A stretch of 64,000 nt of DNA, from positions 1,562,001-1,626,000 of the forward strand of contig NZ_CP090557.1 in assembly GCF_021484805.1 (NCBI RefSeq), read 5' to 3'. The notes under the pieces are model-generated. The model worked only from the letters and a program-made list of their open reading frames with translations, searched no databases and was not told where the DNA came from. The DNA is from Tellurirhabdus bombi. Its GTDB lineage: Bacteria > Bacteroidota > Bacteroidia > Cytophagales > Spirosomataceae. Both the position numbers and the translations under genes were made by a program. Shown here in pieces: positions 52,994 to 61,054 of the stretch. How positions within the stretch are numbered: the stretch's first letter is position 1; each line of letters starts with the position of its first letter.

Positions 52994-54223
52994 CTATTCT
53001 TGGTATGGCTGGATTACGTCTTCGAGCGATTGCGTATTCTCAAAATAAGACACAATTTTCAACAGAATTCCTTCAACAATAGCATCGGGGCAAGAAGCTC
53101 CGCAAGTCAGCAGAATAGTTACTGGTTCTTTGTCCGGGATAAAATTTTCGGCTACTTCTTCCTGCTTCGTGTGCAGATTGAAATGACGAATCAGGTTGCG
53201 GGACAAAATCTTTTGTTCTGATTCAATGAAATAGGTCGGCAATTTTTCTTCGCAAAGCTCAACGATATGCGACGTATTAGAGCTTTTATAACCTCCGGCC
53301 ACAATGGCAAAATCGGCGGGATTGGTTAGCAAAGCATACGTTGCATCCTGATTGTCATTCGTGGCATAACAAAGGGTATCCCGCGTATTGGCAAAACGCT
53401 CCTCAACCTGCTCGGGCAAAAGCGCGTATTTGCGAATCATAACCAATTTCAGGTAATCAGCAATGCTTTGGGTATCCGCCGCTAACATCGTCGTCTGATT
53501 CACGACACCAATGTGCTGAAGGTCCGTTTCGGGATTAAAGCCGTCGGAGTACTGGTCTGCAAACTCCTCATAAAACTGAGCGGTAGGTAACTCGCCGGTA
53601 ATGTATTTAGCTAGTCTCTTGGTCTGCTCCATGTCTTTCACCACAACAGTCGGGGCCGACTCTTTGCTGTGCGAGAAAGTAGCACGCGTTTCTTCGTGGC
53701 TGGGCTTTCCGTGCACGATAACCGTGTAATCTTTTTTCCCAATCTGGCTGGCTTTGTTCCAAACTTTCTCGACAAACGGGCAGGTCGTATCGAAGCTATA
53801 CGGATCCAGACCGGCAAGCTCTAGCTGTTGCTGAATTTCCAGGGTAGTGCCAAAGGCAGGGACAATAACAATATCGTCGGGAGTAAATTCACTCCAGGGA
53901 ATAAGCTGGTTGCCGGCCGTATCCATGATAAATCGCACGCCCCGTTCCTGCAAATCGCGGTTGACGTCCGGGTTATGAATCATTTCGCTCAGCAAAAAAA
54001 TGCGTTTGCCCGGATTTTCAGCAATGGCCCGGTAGGCAATTTCAATCGCGTTTTCTACGCCATAACAAAACCCGAAATGGCGAGCAATCAAGAAGCGGAC
54101 AGGTCCAAAATCCAGGACGCTCGGAGTAAAATCGCGTTTTAGCTTATCCCGTTTCCGGCGAAACTCTTTGATAGGGCTAATAATACGACTCCGGTAATGC
54201 GCTGGAATATTAAACGATTTCAT
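52994..54223 (-). CDS. ispH: 4-hydroxy-3-methylbut-2-enyl diphosphate reductase
   Basis: A 409-residue IspH (LytB), last enzyme of the MEP isoprenoid pathway, reducing HMBPP to IPP and DMAPP. The iron-sulfur cysteines are C53 (HFGFCYGVENAI), C148 (FDTTCPFVEKVW) and one near C374 (LTCGASCPD). VHGKPSHEETRAT contains the conserved His, and GVVNQTTMLA the Thr/Asn block. It belongs to the long form (about 400 residues) with an N-terminal extension, compared with about 316 in E. coli. It lies 32 nt downstream of the GH3-like gene on the same strand. Confidence 0.94.
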   Translation of the reverse strand: MKSFNIPAHYRSRIISPIKEFRRKRDKLKRDFTPSVLDFGPVRFLIARHFGFCYGVENAIEIAYRAIAENPGKRIFLLSEMIHNPDVNRDLQERGVRFIMDTAGNQLIPWSEFTPDDIVIVPAFGTTLEIQQQLELAGLDPYSFDTTCPFVEKVWNKASQIGKKDYTVIVHGKPSHEETRATFSHSKESAPTVVVKDMEQTKRLAKYITGELPTAQFYEEFADQYSDGFNPETDLQHIGVVNQTTMLAADTQSIADYLKLVMIRKYALLPEQVEERFANTRDTLCYATNDNQDATYALLTNPADFAIVAGGYKSSNTSHIVELCEEKLPTYFIESEQKILSRNLIRHFNLHTKQEEVAENFIPDKEPVTILLTCGASCPDAIVEGILLKIVSYFENTQSLEDVIQPYQE

Positions 54224-54255
54224 TAAGTATATAGTCAGTTACGAACAAAACGGAA

Positions 54256-55785
54256 TCAGCGTAATCCCAGTTCAAGCGTGGTTAAAATATCGTTGAGGTA
54301 CTCCCGGGTGTTGCTCAAACGGGGTACTTTGTGCTGTCCACCGACTTTGCCCCGGTTTTTCATCCAACTATAAAACGTACCGCGCGGTACTACGTGAATG
54401 ATTGGTTTTTGCAGAACCATGTCGTTGTAGCGTTTGGCGTCATAGTCGGAGTTGACTTCACGTAGCGTTTCGTCCAGCACCTGATTGAACCGATCCTGAC
54501 TAAGCGGATCTTGGCTAAATTCGATAATCCACTCGTGGCGGCCCTGGGTGCCGCTGCCAATGTAGATTGGACCGGCCGTGTAGTCTTTCACCGCGGCGCC
54601 GGTTGCTTCGCAGGCGCGTGTAATGGCTGTTTCAGCATTCTCGACAATGACCTCTTCACCAAAAGCGTTGATAAAATGCTTCGTACGGCCACTGACTTTC
54701 AGACGGAACGGATTCAACGATGTGAATCGCACGGTATCTCCCACGCGGTAGCGCCACAACCCCCCATTGGTGGAAATAACCAGCGCATAGTTTTTATCCA
54801 ACTCAACTTCTTCGATAGTCAGTGCTTTGGGGAACGGTTGCTCTGCCTGATCCATCGGTATGAATTCATAGAAAATACCGTAGTTCATCATGAGCAACAT
54901 TTCTCCTACTTTGCTCAAGTCGTCCTGAATGGCGAAAAAGCCTTCCGAAGCGTTGTAGGTTTCGAGATACGTAATGTCTTTAGACGGGAAAATAGACTGT
55001 GTGAACAGATCCCGGTAGGGTTGAAAAGCGACCGCTCCGTGAATAAAAACCTCAAAGTTTGGCCACACTTCCAGGATGTTCTTCTTCCCCGTTAAGGCCA
55101 GAATGCGTTCCAGCAAAACCAAAGTCCAGGTTGGAACGCCCAAGATACTGGTGACATTTTCTTTGGCAGTAACCTCGGCCATGCGCTCAATTTTCTCTTC
55201 CCACTTACTCATCAGCGCAACTTCTACTGACGGAGTGCGGATATATTGGGCCCAGGAAGGCAGGTTTTTGGTAATCACTGCCGATACATCCCCCGCAAAG
55301 CCGTGTTTGCTATAGGGGTTTTCGTGGAGGCTACCTCCAATGGATAAGCCTTTGCCTTCGAATACCTTTGTATCTGGCCGATTGGCAATATAAAGGGCCA
55401 TCAGGTCTTTGCCGCCCCGAAAATGGCAATCGTCCATCGATTCGGAAGAGACGGGAATAAATTTGCTACGGGCGTTGGTTGTACCTGAAGATTTGGAAAA
55501 CCAGTGAATAGGAGAGGGCCACAGAATGTTCTGTTCTCCTTTCATGGTGCGCTCAATATAAGGGAAAAGATCTTCGTAGGAAGAAACCGGTACCCGTTGC
55601 TGAAAATCTTTAACCGTATGAATAGAGCTATACTGGTGAAGTTTACCCCATTCTGTTCGGCGCCCTTTCTCGATTAATTGCCGAAATATACTTTGCTGCG
55701 CCACGTCTGGACGCTTCATCATTGCCTCGATGGTTGGCAGTCGCCGTTGCAGGAGCCATTTCAGGGTAGTGTTGAGCAAAGTCAT
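54256..55785 (-). CDS. GH3-family acyl-adenylate enzyme (plant GH3-like)
   Basis: A 509-residue member of the GH3 superfamily, whose plant members join amino acids to auxin or jasmonate through an acyl-adenylate. The three adenylation motifs are present: SSGTTNARSKFIPV (motif I), the YGIFYEFIPM region (motif II) and WRYRVGDTVRF (motif III). The N-terminal region has VKDFQQRVPVSSYEDLFPYIERT, a GH3 hallmark. Bacterial members are common in Bacteroidota, but their substrates are unknown to me. It sits between a phosphodiesterase gene (45 nt upstream) and ispH (32 nt downstream) on one strand, probably one operon. Confidence 0.88.
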   Translation of the reverse strand: MTLLNTTLKWLLQRRLPTIEAMMKRPDVAQQSIFRQLIEKGRRTEWGKLHQYSSIHTVKDFQQRVPVSSYEDLFPYIERTMKGEQNILWPSPIHWFSKSSGTTNARSKFIPVSSESMDDCHFRGGKDLMALYIANRPDTKVFEGKGLSIGGSLHENPYSKHGFAGDVSAVITKNLPSWAQYIRTPSVEVALMSKWEEKIERMAEVTAKENVTSILGVPTWTLVLLERILALTGKKNILEVWPNFEVFIHGAVAFQPYRDLFTQSIFPSKDITYLETYNASEGFFAIQDDLSKVGEMLLMMNYGIFYEFIPMDQAEQPFPKALTIEEVELDKNYALVISTNGGLWRYRVGDTVRFTSLNPFRLKVSGRTKHFINAFGEEVIVENAETAITRACEATGAAVKDYTAGPIYIGSGTQGRHEWIIEFSQDPLSQDRFNQVLDETLREVNSDYDAKRYNDMVLQKPIIHVVPRGTFYSWMKNRGKVGGQHKVPRLSNTREYLNDILTTLELGLR

Positions 55786-55830
55786 AAATCAAAAATTAAT
55801 TGCAACGAACCTATAAATAAATCCTCTCAA

Positions 55831-56721
55831 TCACAAGGCTTTCGCTCGGTCCGGATAATCAGTAATTAGTCCGTCGGCGCCCCATGCTTTCAATTTTTTC
55901 ATGCGTTTAGGGCTATTCACTGTCCAGGGGATCACTTTCATGCCTTTCCGATGAATTCGCAGAATTTTTCGTTTACCAACGAGCAAATGATAAGGACTAT
56001 AAATAGCGGGCGTAAATCCTAAGGCTTTAAGATGCGTGTTTACGTTTTTTAGAGTAGATATCAATGCTGCCAGCTGTACTTTCTGGTACCTTCCTGCCCT
56101 TATTTGTTCGTTCCAATAGGCCAAAATATTGAAATCGAAACTTTGCAGTATAACCCGCTCCGGCGGAAGTTGTTCAAGAATTATAGCATAGACCAAGTCC
56201 GAAAATTGAGCGGGTTGCGGCTGGGAAACGTCATATTCTTTCGGGGTGCTTTTAATTTCAATACTATAAGCAAAAAAAGGTAAATTTTTTTGTTTTCGGT
56301 AGCTTTCGGCGGCTTCAATCACTTCGCTGAGTAACGGCTTGGTTGCTTTAAGCAGTTGTTGTTGCGGAAAAGCCGAATTTCCTTGCGAGCCACAGTCGTA
56401 CTTTTTAATGGCGTCATACGTCATTAAGTACAAATTTAGCTCTTCCTGACTCTTTTTGTTAATAGGTTTTCCACTAGGATCGAGGCAAAAGCTGGAGTTT
56501 ATATAGGCGTCGTGGGAAACGACTACTTTTCGATCCTGGCTGATGACTACATCGAGCTCCAGGGTTGTCACGCCCAAATCAAGGGCTTTGAGAAAGGCTA
56601 GAATGGAGTTTTCCGGCATTAAACCTCGGCAGCCCCGGTGGCCCTGTATGTCAAAGGGAAGAGGCTGGGCCAAGGCGGAGGTTGTTAGAGAAAGAAGTGC
56701 AAAAACGAAGCGTAAAGGCAT
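55831..56721 (-). CDS. Secreted glycerophosphodiester phosphodiesterase (paralogue)
   Basis: A 296-residue GDPD with signal peptide MPLRFVFALLSLTTSALAQ. The motifs QGHRGCRGLMPENS, LELDVVISQD and VVVSHDAY are present, so the catalytic His, Arg, Glu and Asp are kept. It is clearly paralogous to the protein at 29425-30288, sharing long blocks such as the FPQQQ region, IEIKSTP and the VIPWTVN end. It precedes the GH3-like and ispH genes in the same orientation. A -7-like TATTTTTG lies just upstream on the minus strand (56738-56745). Confidence 0.9.
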   Translation of the reverse strand: MPLRFVFALLSLTTSALAQPLPFDIQGHRGCRGLMPENSILAFLKALDLGVTTLELDVVISQDRKVVVSHDAYINSSFCLDPSGKPINKKSQEELNLYLMTYDAIKKYDCGSQGNSAFPQQQLLKATKPLLSEVIEAAESYRKQKNLPFFAYSIEIKSTPKEYDVSQPQPAQFSDLVYAIILEQLPPERVILQSFDFNILAYWNEQIRAGRYQKVQLAALISTLKNVNTHLKALGFTPAIYSPYHLLVGKRKILRIHRKGMKVIPWTVNSPKRMKKLKAWGADGLITDYPDRAKAL

Positions 56722-56782
56722 GGCTAAAAATCGATCGCAAAAATACGCAGAATAGACACAGCAATCGTACGGTGTAAAATTG

Positions 56783-56790
56783 TAACTTTG
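56783..56790 (+). promoter_or_regulatory. Candidate -7 box of the OmpH-like gene
   Basis: TAACTTTG matches the -7 consensus TAnnTTTG about 35 nt before the GTG start. No clear -33 TTG is seen at the right distance. Confidence 0.35.
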
Positions 56791-56824
56791 TTACTTTCAA
56801 TTAACTAATTAATACCTAATTATT

Positions 56825-57421
56825 GTGAAACAAGCATCCTTGATTCTAAATGTGGTATTGGCTGTTGCCGTTGCCTACTTGTACTACCTGCAATTTTCAA
56901 ACAAATCCGAAGCTGAACCCGTAACTACTGAAACCAAAACTGCTCCTTCCCGGAAAGTAGTCTATGTAAATGTTGACTCTCTCCTGACAAATTACGAATA
57001 CTTCAAGGATACCCGGAAACTGCTGGAAAGTAAGCGGTTCCAGCTCGACAATGAGTTAAATGCAAGAGGGCGCTCTTTACAGAATGAAATTGCCTTTTTC
57101 CAGCAGAAAGCGCAAACCATGACGATGGAGCAAGGCCGGGCTACCGAAGCCGCTCTACAGAAAAAGCAGCAGGATTTTGTGGCTTACCGCGAGCAGGCAG
57201 CCCAGCGTTTGGCGGAAGAAGAGCAGAAGAAAAACGATGAATTGTATACACAAATTCAGGATTATCTGAAAAAAGTGAATAAACAAAACCAACATGATTT
57301 CGTGTTAGGCTATACCAAAGGGGGCGGTATTCTTTTTGCCGATCAGTCAATGGATGCTACGAAGCAAATCATTGCTGGTTTGAATAAAGAATACGACGAA
57401 AAACAAAAGGCTAAGAAATAA
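56825..57421 (+). CDS. OmpH/Skp-family periplasmic chaperone
   Basis: A 198-residue Skp-like protein that would hold unfolded outer-membrane proteins. It uses a GTG start. The N-terminal hydrophobic segment (LILNVVLAVAVAYLYYLQF) has no obvious cleavage site, so it may be a membrane anchor. VVYVNVDSLLTNYEYFKD is the OmpH core start, followed by a long coiled coil (about 65-155) and KTKGGGILFAD-like region (YTKGGGILFADQSMDATKQIIAGLN). The basic C terminus and coiled-coil tentacle fit Skp. It stands alone, ending in a strong terminator. Confidence 0.87.
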   Translation: MKQASLILNVVLAVAVAYLYYLQFSNKSEAEPVTTETKTAPSRKVVYVNVDSLLTNYEYFKDTRKLLESKRFQLDNELNARGRSLQNEIAFFQQKAQTMTMEQGRATEAALQKKQQDFVAYREQAAQRLAEEEQKKNDELYTQIQDYLKKVNKQNQHDFVLGYTKGGGILFADQSMDATKQIIAGLNKEYDEKQKAKK

Positions 57422-57445
57422 GCAGTATCAATTGGCTTAGTCTGC

Positions 57446-57473
57446 AACCCCGGAAGTGATTCCGGGGTTTTTT
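57446..57473 (+). terminator. Terminator after the OmpH-like gene
   Basis: Arms AACCCCGGAA (57446-57455) and TTCCGGGGTT (57460-57469) enclose GTGA, and a T-run extends to 57473. Confidence 0.92.
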
Positions 57474-57574
57474 GTTAACAAATTAATACATTTGACGCGT
57501 TATCAGGAAGAGTTTCTGGCACTTGTCAGCAGCAATCAAGGCTGTTGGAGTTTCCAGAGAGAAGATAAATTATT

Positions 57575-58042
57575 ATGGCCGATAAGACAAAAACAATAGC
57601 AAAGCATGTAGACATCCGTAACAGACGGGCGTCGTTTGAATACCAGTTTCTGGAAACGTATACCGCGGGAATTATGCTGACGGGAACAGAAATAAAATCG
57701 ATTCGGCAGGCTAAGGTCAATCTAGGCGATGCTTACTGTCTTTTCCTGAATGATGGACTGTACATCCGGCAGATGCACATCTCACCTTATACGGAAGGAA
57801 CGCATTATAACCACGAGCCGCTGCGCGACCGGAAGCTACTGCTTGAAAAAAAAGAGATTCGGAAGCTAGTCAACAAATTAACGGATCAAGGCTTAACGAT
57901 TATACCCGTTCGGCTTTTTATCAATGACCGGGGTTTCGCGAAAGTAGACATCGCACTGGCAAAAGGAAAGAAACTGTACGACAAGCGGGAGTCAATCAAA
58001 GAGCGGGATGTTAGCCGGGAAATGGACCGGGACCGTCATTGA
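57575..58042 (+). CDS. smpB: SsrA-binding protein SmpB
   Basis: A 155-residue SmpB that guides tmRNA to stalled ribosomes. It contains IAKHVDIRNRRASFEYQF, TGTEIKSIRQAKVNLGDAYC and KVDIALAKGKKLYDKRESIKERD, all conserved, with a basic C-terminal tail. A -7-like TACATTTG is found at 57487-57494, about 80 nt before the ATG. No ssrA gene is recognised in the window. Confidence 0.96.
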   Translation: MADKTKTIAKHVDIRNRRASFEYQFLETYTAGIMLTGTEIKSIRQAKVNLGDAYCLFLNDGLYIRQMHISPYTEGTHYNHEPLRDRKLLLEKKEIRKLVNKLTDQGLTIIPVRLFINDRGFAKVDIALAKGKKLYDKRESIKERDVSREMDRDRH

Positions 58043-58167
58043 CCTTCTTCACATATGATAATCAGGTACTTAATTTTAAATGATTAATATAAATTTTACC
58101 GTTTCGTTCGTTTCTATAATAAAGAATTTTGATAAATTGCTAAAAAAGAAAGGAGCCAGACGTCAAT

Positions 58168-58686
58168 ATGGGCAGGAAAGTACTGGTGCTAAATCAAGAC
58201 TACAGCGCGTTGAGCATTTGCTCAGTTCCGAAAGCATTTCTGCTTGTTTACCTCAATAAAGCAGAGTTGGTTGCTGAATCAGAGTCTTACGTTTTACGTA
58301 CGGTACGCAGTGAATACCCTTCTCCTACAGTTATTCGTTTACATCGATACGTGCACCTTCCGTACAAAGGGGTTATGTTGAATCGGCAAAACATCTTCAA
58401 GCGCGACGGCCATCGTTGCATGTATTGCGGAACAACGGAAGAACTTACCTTGGATCATGTGCTGCCAAAATCGCGGGGTGGAAAGACCAATTGGGATAAT
58501 CTAGTCTCAGCCTGCAAGCGCTGTAATTCCCGAAAAGGAGATTTAACCCCGGAGGAAGCTAACATGCGCATGCACCACAAGCCTTTCAAGCCTTCCTTCC
58601 TGGTATTTCTTCGTGATTTCTCTGGCTCCGTTGACGATAGTTGGATGCCTTATTTGAGCAAACGCGACAAAGGTATCTACAACTAA
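58168..58686 (+). CDS. HNH endonuclease-domain protein
   Basis: A 172-residue protein with an N-terminal region (MGRKVLVLNQDYSALSICSVPKAFLLVYL) typical of a widespread bacterial HNH family. The nuclease core has two zinc-binding CxxC pairs, C84-MYC87 and C116-KRC119, and the catalytic segment LDHVLPKSRGG with D96-H97, plus N120. It is chromosomal and has no methylase or phage genes nearby, so a restriction role is not supported. It may act in DNA repair or processing; the natural substrate is unknown. Confidence 0.88.
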   Translation: MGRKVLVLNQDYSALSICSVPKAFLLVYLNKAELVAESESYVLRTVRSEYPSPTVIRLHRYVHLPYKGVMLNRQNIFKRDGHRCMYCGTTEELTLDHVLPKSRGGKTNWDNLVSACKRCNSRKGDLTPEEANMRMHHKPFKPSFLVFLRDFSGSVDDSWMPYLSKRDKGIYN

Positions 58687-58800
58687 AAAACAAAACCTGC
58701 ATTTTTTTGACTATCAGTGAACTAAAATCGCTGAAAGGTGCTTATTTTTGCATTCCTTTTCAAAATCACCTATTTTTTTAGACCAAATTTCAGCCAGGAA

Positions 58801-58828
58801 GGCCCGGGGGCTGATGTATCAATGGGCC
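58801..58828 (+). promoter_or_regulatory. Hairpin just before the rpsA start, possible autoregulatory leader
   Basis: GGCCC (58801-58805) pairs with GGGCC (58824-58828). Inside, TGAT and ATCA form a second short stem around GT. The structure ends 14 nt before the rpsA ATG. Ribosomal protein S1 is known to control its own translation in other bacteria; a similar role here is a guess. Confidence 0.4.
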
Positions 58829-58842
58829 AAGACTAAATTTTT

Positions 58843-60636
58843 ATGGCTAAAACGCAAGAACTGCCTGCATTCGATTGGGACAGAGCAGACAACAAAGGTT
58901 TCGGTTACGGCTACTCGACAGAAGAGCGCAGCCGTCTGGAAGAGTTGTATGACAACACCCTCGCGCAGGTAAATGAAAAAGAAGTAGTGAAGGGTACCGT
59001 TGTTGGTATTACCGACCGGGAAGTAATTTTGAACATCGGCTTCAAATCCGATGGATTGGTACCAGCATCCGAATTTCGTGATTTGCCGGACCTGAAAATT
59101 GGAGACGAAGTAGAAGTTTACGTAGAAAATCAGGAAGACCCGAACGGCCAGCTTGTTCTTTCGCGCAAGAAAGCCAAAGTAATTACGGCATGGCAAAAAA
59201 TTCAGCAAGCACTGGATGAAGATCTAGTAATTGAAGGATTTGTGAAACGTCGGACGAAAGGTGGACTTATCGTTGATATTTATAGCATTGAAGCTTTCTT
59301 ACCAGGTTCTCAGATCGACGTGAAGCCAATTCGCGATTTCGATGTGTTTGTTGGTAAGAAAATGGAAGTGAAAGTAGTGAAGATCAATTACGCGAACGAT
59401 AACGTAGTTGTATCGCACAAAGTACTGATCGAAAAAGACCTCGAAGCACAACGTCAGCAAATCCTGACGAACCTCGAGAAAGGCCAGGTTCTGGAAGGGG
59501 TGATCAAAAACATGACCAACTTCGGTGTGTTCATCGACCTTGGTGGTGTAGATGGTCTGTTGCACATCACGGATATTTCGTGGGGTCGTATCAGCCACCC
59601 GTCCGAGCTACTAAGCCTGGATCAAAAAGTCAACGTTGTTGTTCTCGACTTCGACGAAGATAAAAAACGGATTTCACTGGGTATGAAGCAACTTCAGTCA
59701 CACCCATGGGATTCACTGTCTGAAGAAATTCAGGTTGGTTCTCACGTAAAAGGCCGCATCGTAAATGTAGCTGATTACGGTGCATTCCTGGAAATCATGC
59801 CGGGTGTAGAAGGCTTGATCCACGTATCAGAAATGTCGTGGTCACAGCACCTACGGAATCCGCAGGATTTCCTGAAAGTAAATGATGAAGTAGAAGCTGT
59901 TGTGTTGACGCTGGACCGCAATGACCGTAAAATGTCATTAGGTATCAAGCAACTCACTGCTGATCCTTGGTCACGTGCTGATCTGGTTGAAAAATATGCC
60001 GTTGGGACTCGTCACAAAGGCGTTGTTCGTAACCTAACTAATTTTGGCTTATTCCTGGAATTGGAAGAAGGCATCGATGGTCTGGTTCACGTGTCTGACT
60101 TGTCATGGACGAAGAAGATCAAGCACCCTTCTGACTTCATTAAAGTGAGCGAAGAGCTAGAAGTTATCGTTCTTGAACTTGACGTTGAGAATCGTCGTCT
60201 GGCACTGGGTCACAAGCAACTCGAAGAGAATCCTTGGGATACATTCGAGAGCGTTTTCACCCCAGGTTCAGTACACCGGTCTACAATCTTGTCTAAAAAC
60301 GATAAAGTCGCTACGCTTGAATTGCCTTACGGTATCGAGGGCTTCGCTTCGCTGAAAAACCTAGCGAAAGAAGATGGTTCGATGGCTGAGATAGGTGAAT
60401 CACTTGACTTTAAAGTTCAGGAGTTCTCGAAAGATGAGAAGCGCATTATGTTGTCGCACTCAAAGACTTGGCAGGAGAAAACAGAGGAGAAAAAGCCAGC
60501 TGAAAAGAAAGCTGCTGCCGCTCCAAAGCCTCAAGCTGCGCCAAAAGAGGCAGAACGGGGAGCTACGCTTGGTGACCTGGATGCACTAGCTGCTTTGAAA
60601 GAGCAGTTTGAAGGCCGTGGTCGGAAAGGCGAATAA
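58843..60636 (+). CDS. rpsA: 30S ribosomal protein S1
   Basis: A 597-residue S1 with six S1 RNA-binding domains. They start near VVKGTVVGITDREVIL, LVIEGFVKRRTKGGLI, VLEGVIKNMTNFGVFI, HVKGRIVNVADYGAFL, RHKGVVRNLTNFGLFL and VHRSTILSKNDKVATL. A Lys/Ala/Pro-rich tail (KPAEKKAAAAPKPQAAPK) and the conserved end TLGDLDALAALKEQFEGRG follow. It is longer than E. coli S1 (557) because of the tail. S1 binds mRNA during initiation, important in Bacteroidota, where Shine-Dalgarno use is weak. It stands alone and is followed by tRNA-Cys. Confidence 0.96.
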   Translation: MAKTQELPAFDWDRADNKGFGYGYSTEERSRLEELYDNTLAQVNEKEVVKGTVVGITDREVILNIGFKSDGLVPASEFRDLPDLKIGDEVEVYVENQEDPNGQLVLSRKKAKVITAWQKIQQALDEDLVIEGFVKRRTKGGLIVDIYSIEAFLPGSQIDVKPIRDFDVFVGKKMEVKVVKINYANDNVVVSHKVLIEKDLEAQRQQILTNLEKGQVLEGVIKNMTNFGVFIDLGGVDGLLHITDISWGRISHPSELLSLDQKVNVVVLDFDEDKKRISLGMKQLQSHPWDSLSEEIQVGSHVKGRIVNVADYGAFLEIMPGVEGLIHVSEMSWSQHLRNPQDFLKVNDEVEAVVLTLDRNDRKMSLGIKQLTADPWSRADLVEKYAVGTRHKGVVRNLTNFGLFLELEEGIDGLVHVSDLSWTKKIKHPSDFIKVSEELEVIVLELDVENRRLALGHKQLEENPWDTFESVFTPGSVHRSTILSKNDKVATLELPYGIEGFASLKNLAKEDGSMAEIGESLDFKVQEFSKDEKRIMLSHSKTWQEKTEEKKPAEKKAAAAPKPQAAPKEAERGATLGDLDALAALKEQFEGRGRKGE

Positions 60637-60711
60637 AAGTTAATAATTTTTGAGCGTGGCGTAGACTGAACCACTTTTTGTGTTAAGTTTGCGCCACGTT
60701 TCATATAAAAC

Positions 60712-60782
60712 GGTTCCGTGGCCGAGTGGCTAGGCAGAGGTCTGCAAAACCTTGTACAGCGGTTCGAATCCGCTCGGAACCT
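60712..60782 (+). tRNA. tRNA-Cys (GCA)
   Basis: A 71-nt cloverleaf. Acceptor arms GGTTCCG (60712-60718) and CGGAACC (60775-60781) pair perfectly, with discriminator T. The anticodon loop is CTGCAAA with GCA, and the T arm has GGTTCGAATCC. CCA is not encoded. A -7-like TAAGTTTG lies at 60684-60691. Confidence 0.95.
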
Positions 60783-60834
60783 CTTGAAAATAGGACTCTT
60801 CTAGCCTTCAATTGGCCTAGAAGAGTAGTAAAGT

Positions 60835-60881
60835 AATGCCATCAGATATGCGGTTTGTTTCCGGTAACTGATGGCATTTTT
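60835..60881 (+). terminator. Terminator after tRNA-Cys
   Basis: Arms AATGCCATCAG (60835-60845) and CTGATGGCATT (60868-60878) are followed by TTTTTC. Another imperfect hairpin (ACTCTTCTAG / CTAGAAGAGT) lies just before, so the tRNA transcript has two possible ends. Confidence 0.8.
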
Positions 60882-60995
60882 CTTTTAAAATTTAGGACTA
60901 AAAAATAATATAAAAAGGTACAAAACAGTCGTTTAGAATGCTTACTTAGAAGAAGTATAAATAAAGAATCCGGTCAAAATATCAAACCGTTTATG

Positions 60996-61026
60996 TTTGA
61001 TAAGAACCGTTCCTGACTTACTTTTG
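60996..61026 (+). promoter_or_regulatory. Bacteroidota-type promoter of the alternative complex III operon
   Basis: TTTG (60996-60999) is followed after exactly 19 nt by TACTTTTG (61019-61026), a full match to the phylum consensus. Transcription would start near 61033, about 20 nt before the actA ATG. Confidence 0.8.
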
Positions 61027-61054
61027 TGCGTTAATGGAAAATTAATAAGTACCT

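Noticed and set aside
54511-55095. A 194-codon open frame on the plus strand inside the GH3-like gene
   Set aside because: It runs antisense to a well-conserved gene with all adenylation motifs, and its translation shows no family, signal or domain.
58168-58686. The HNH protein as part of a restriction or phage-defence system
   Set aside because: No methyltransferase, phage or defence gene is adjacent; it sits among housekeeping genes and belongs to a widespread chromosomal family.
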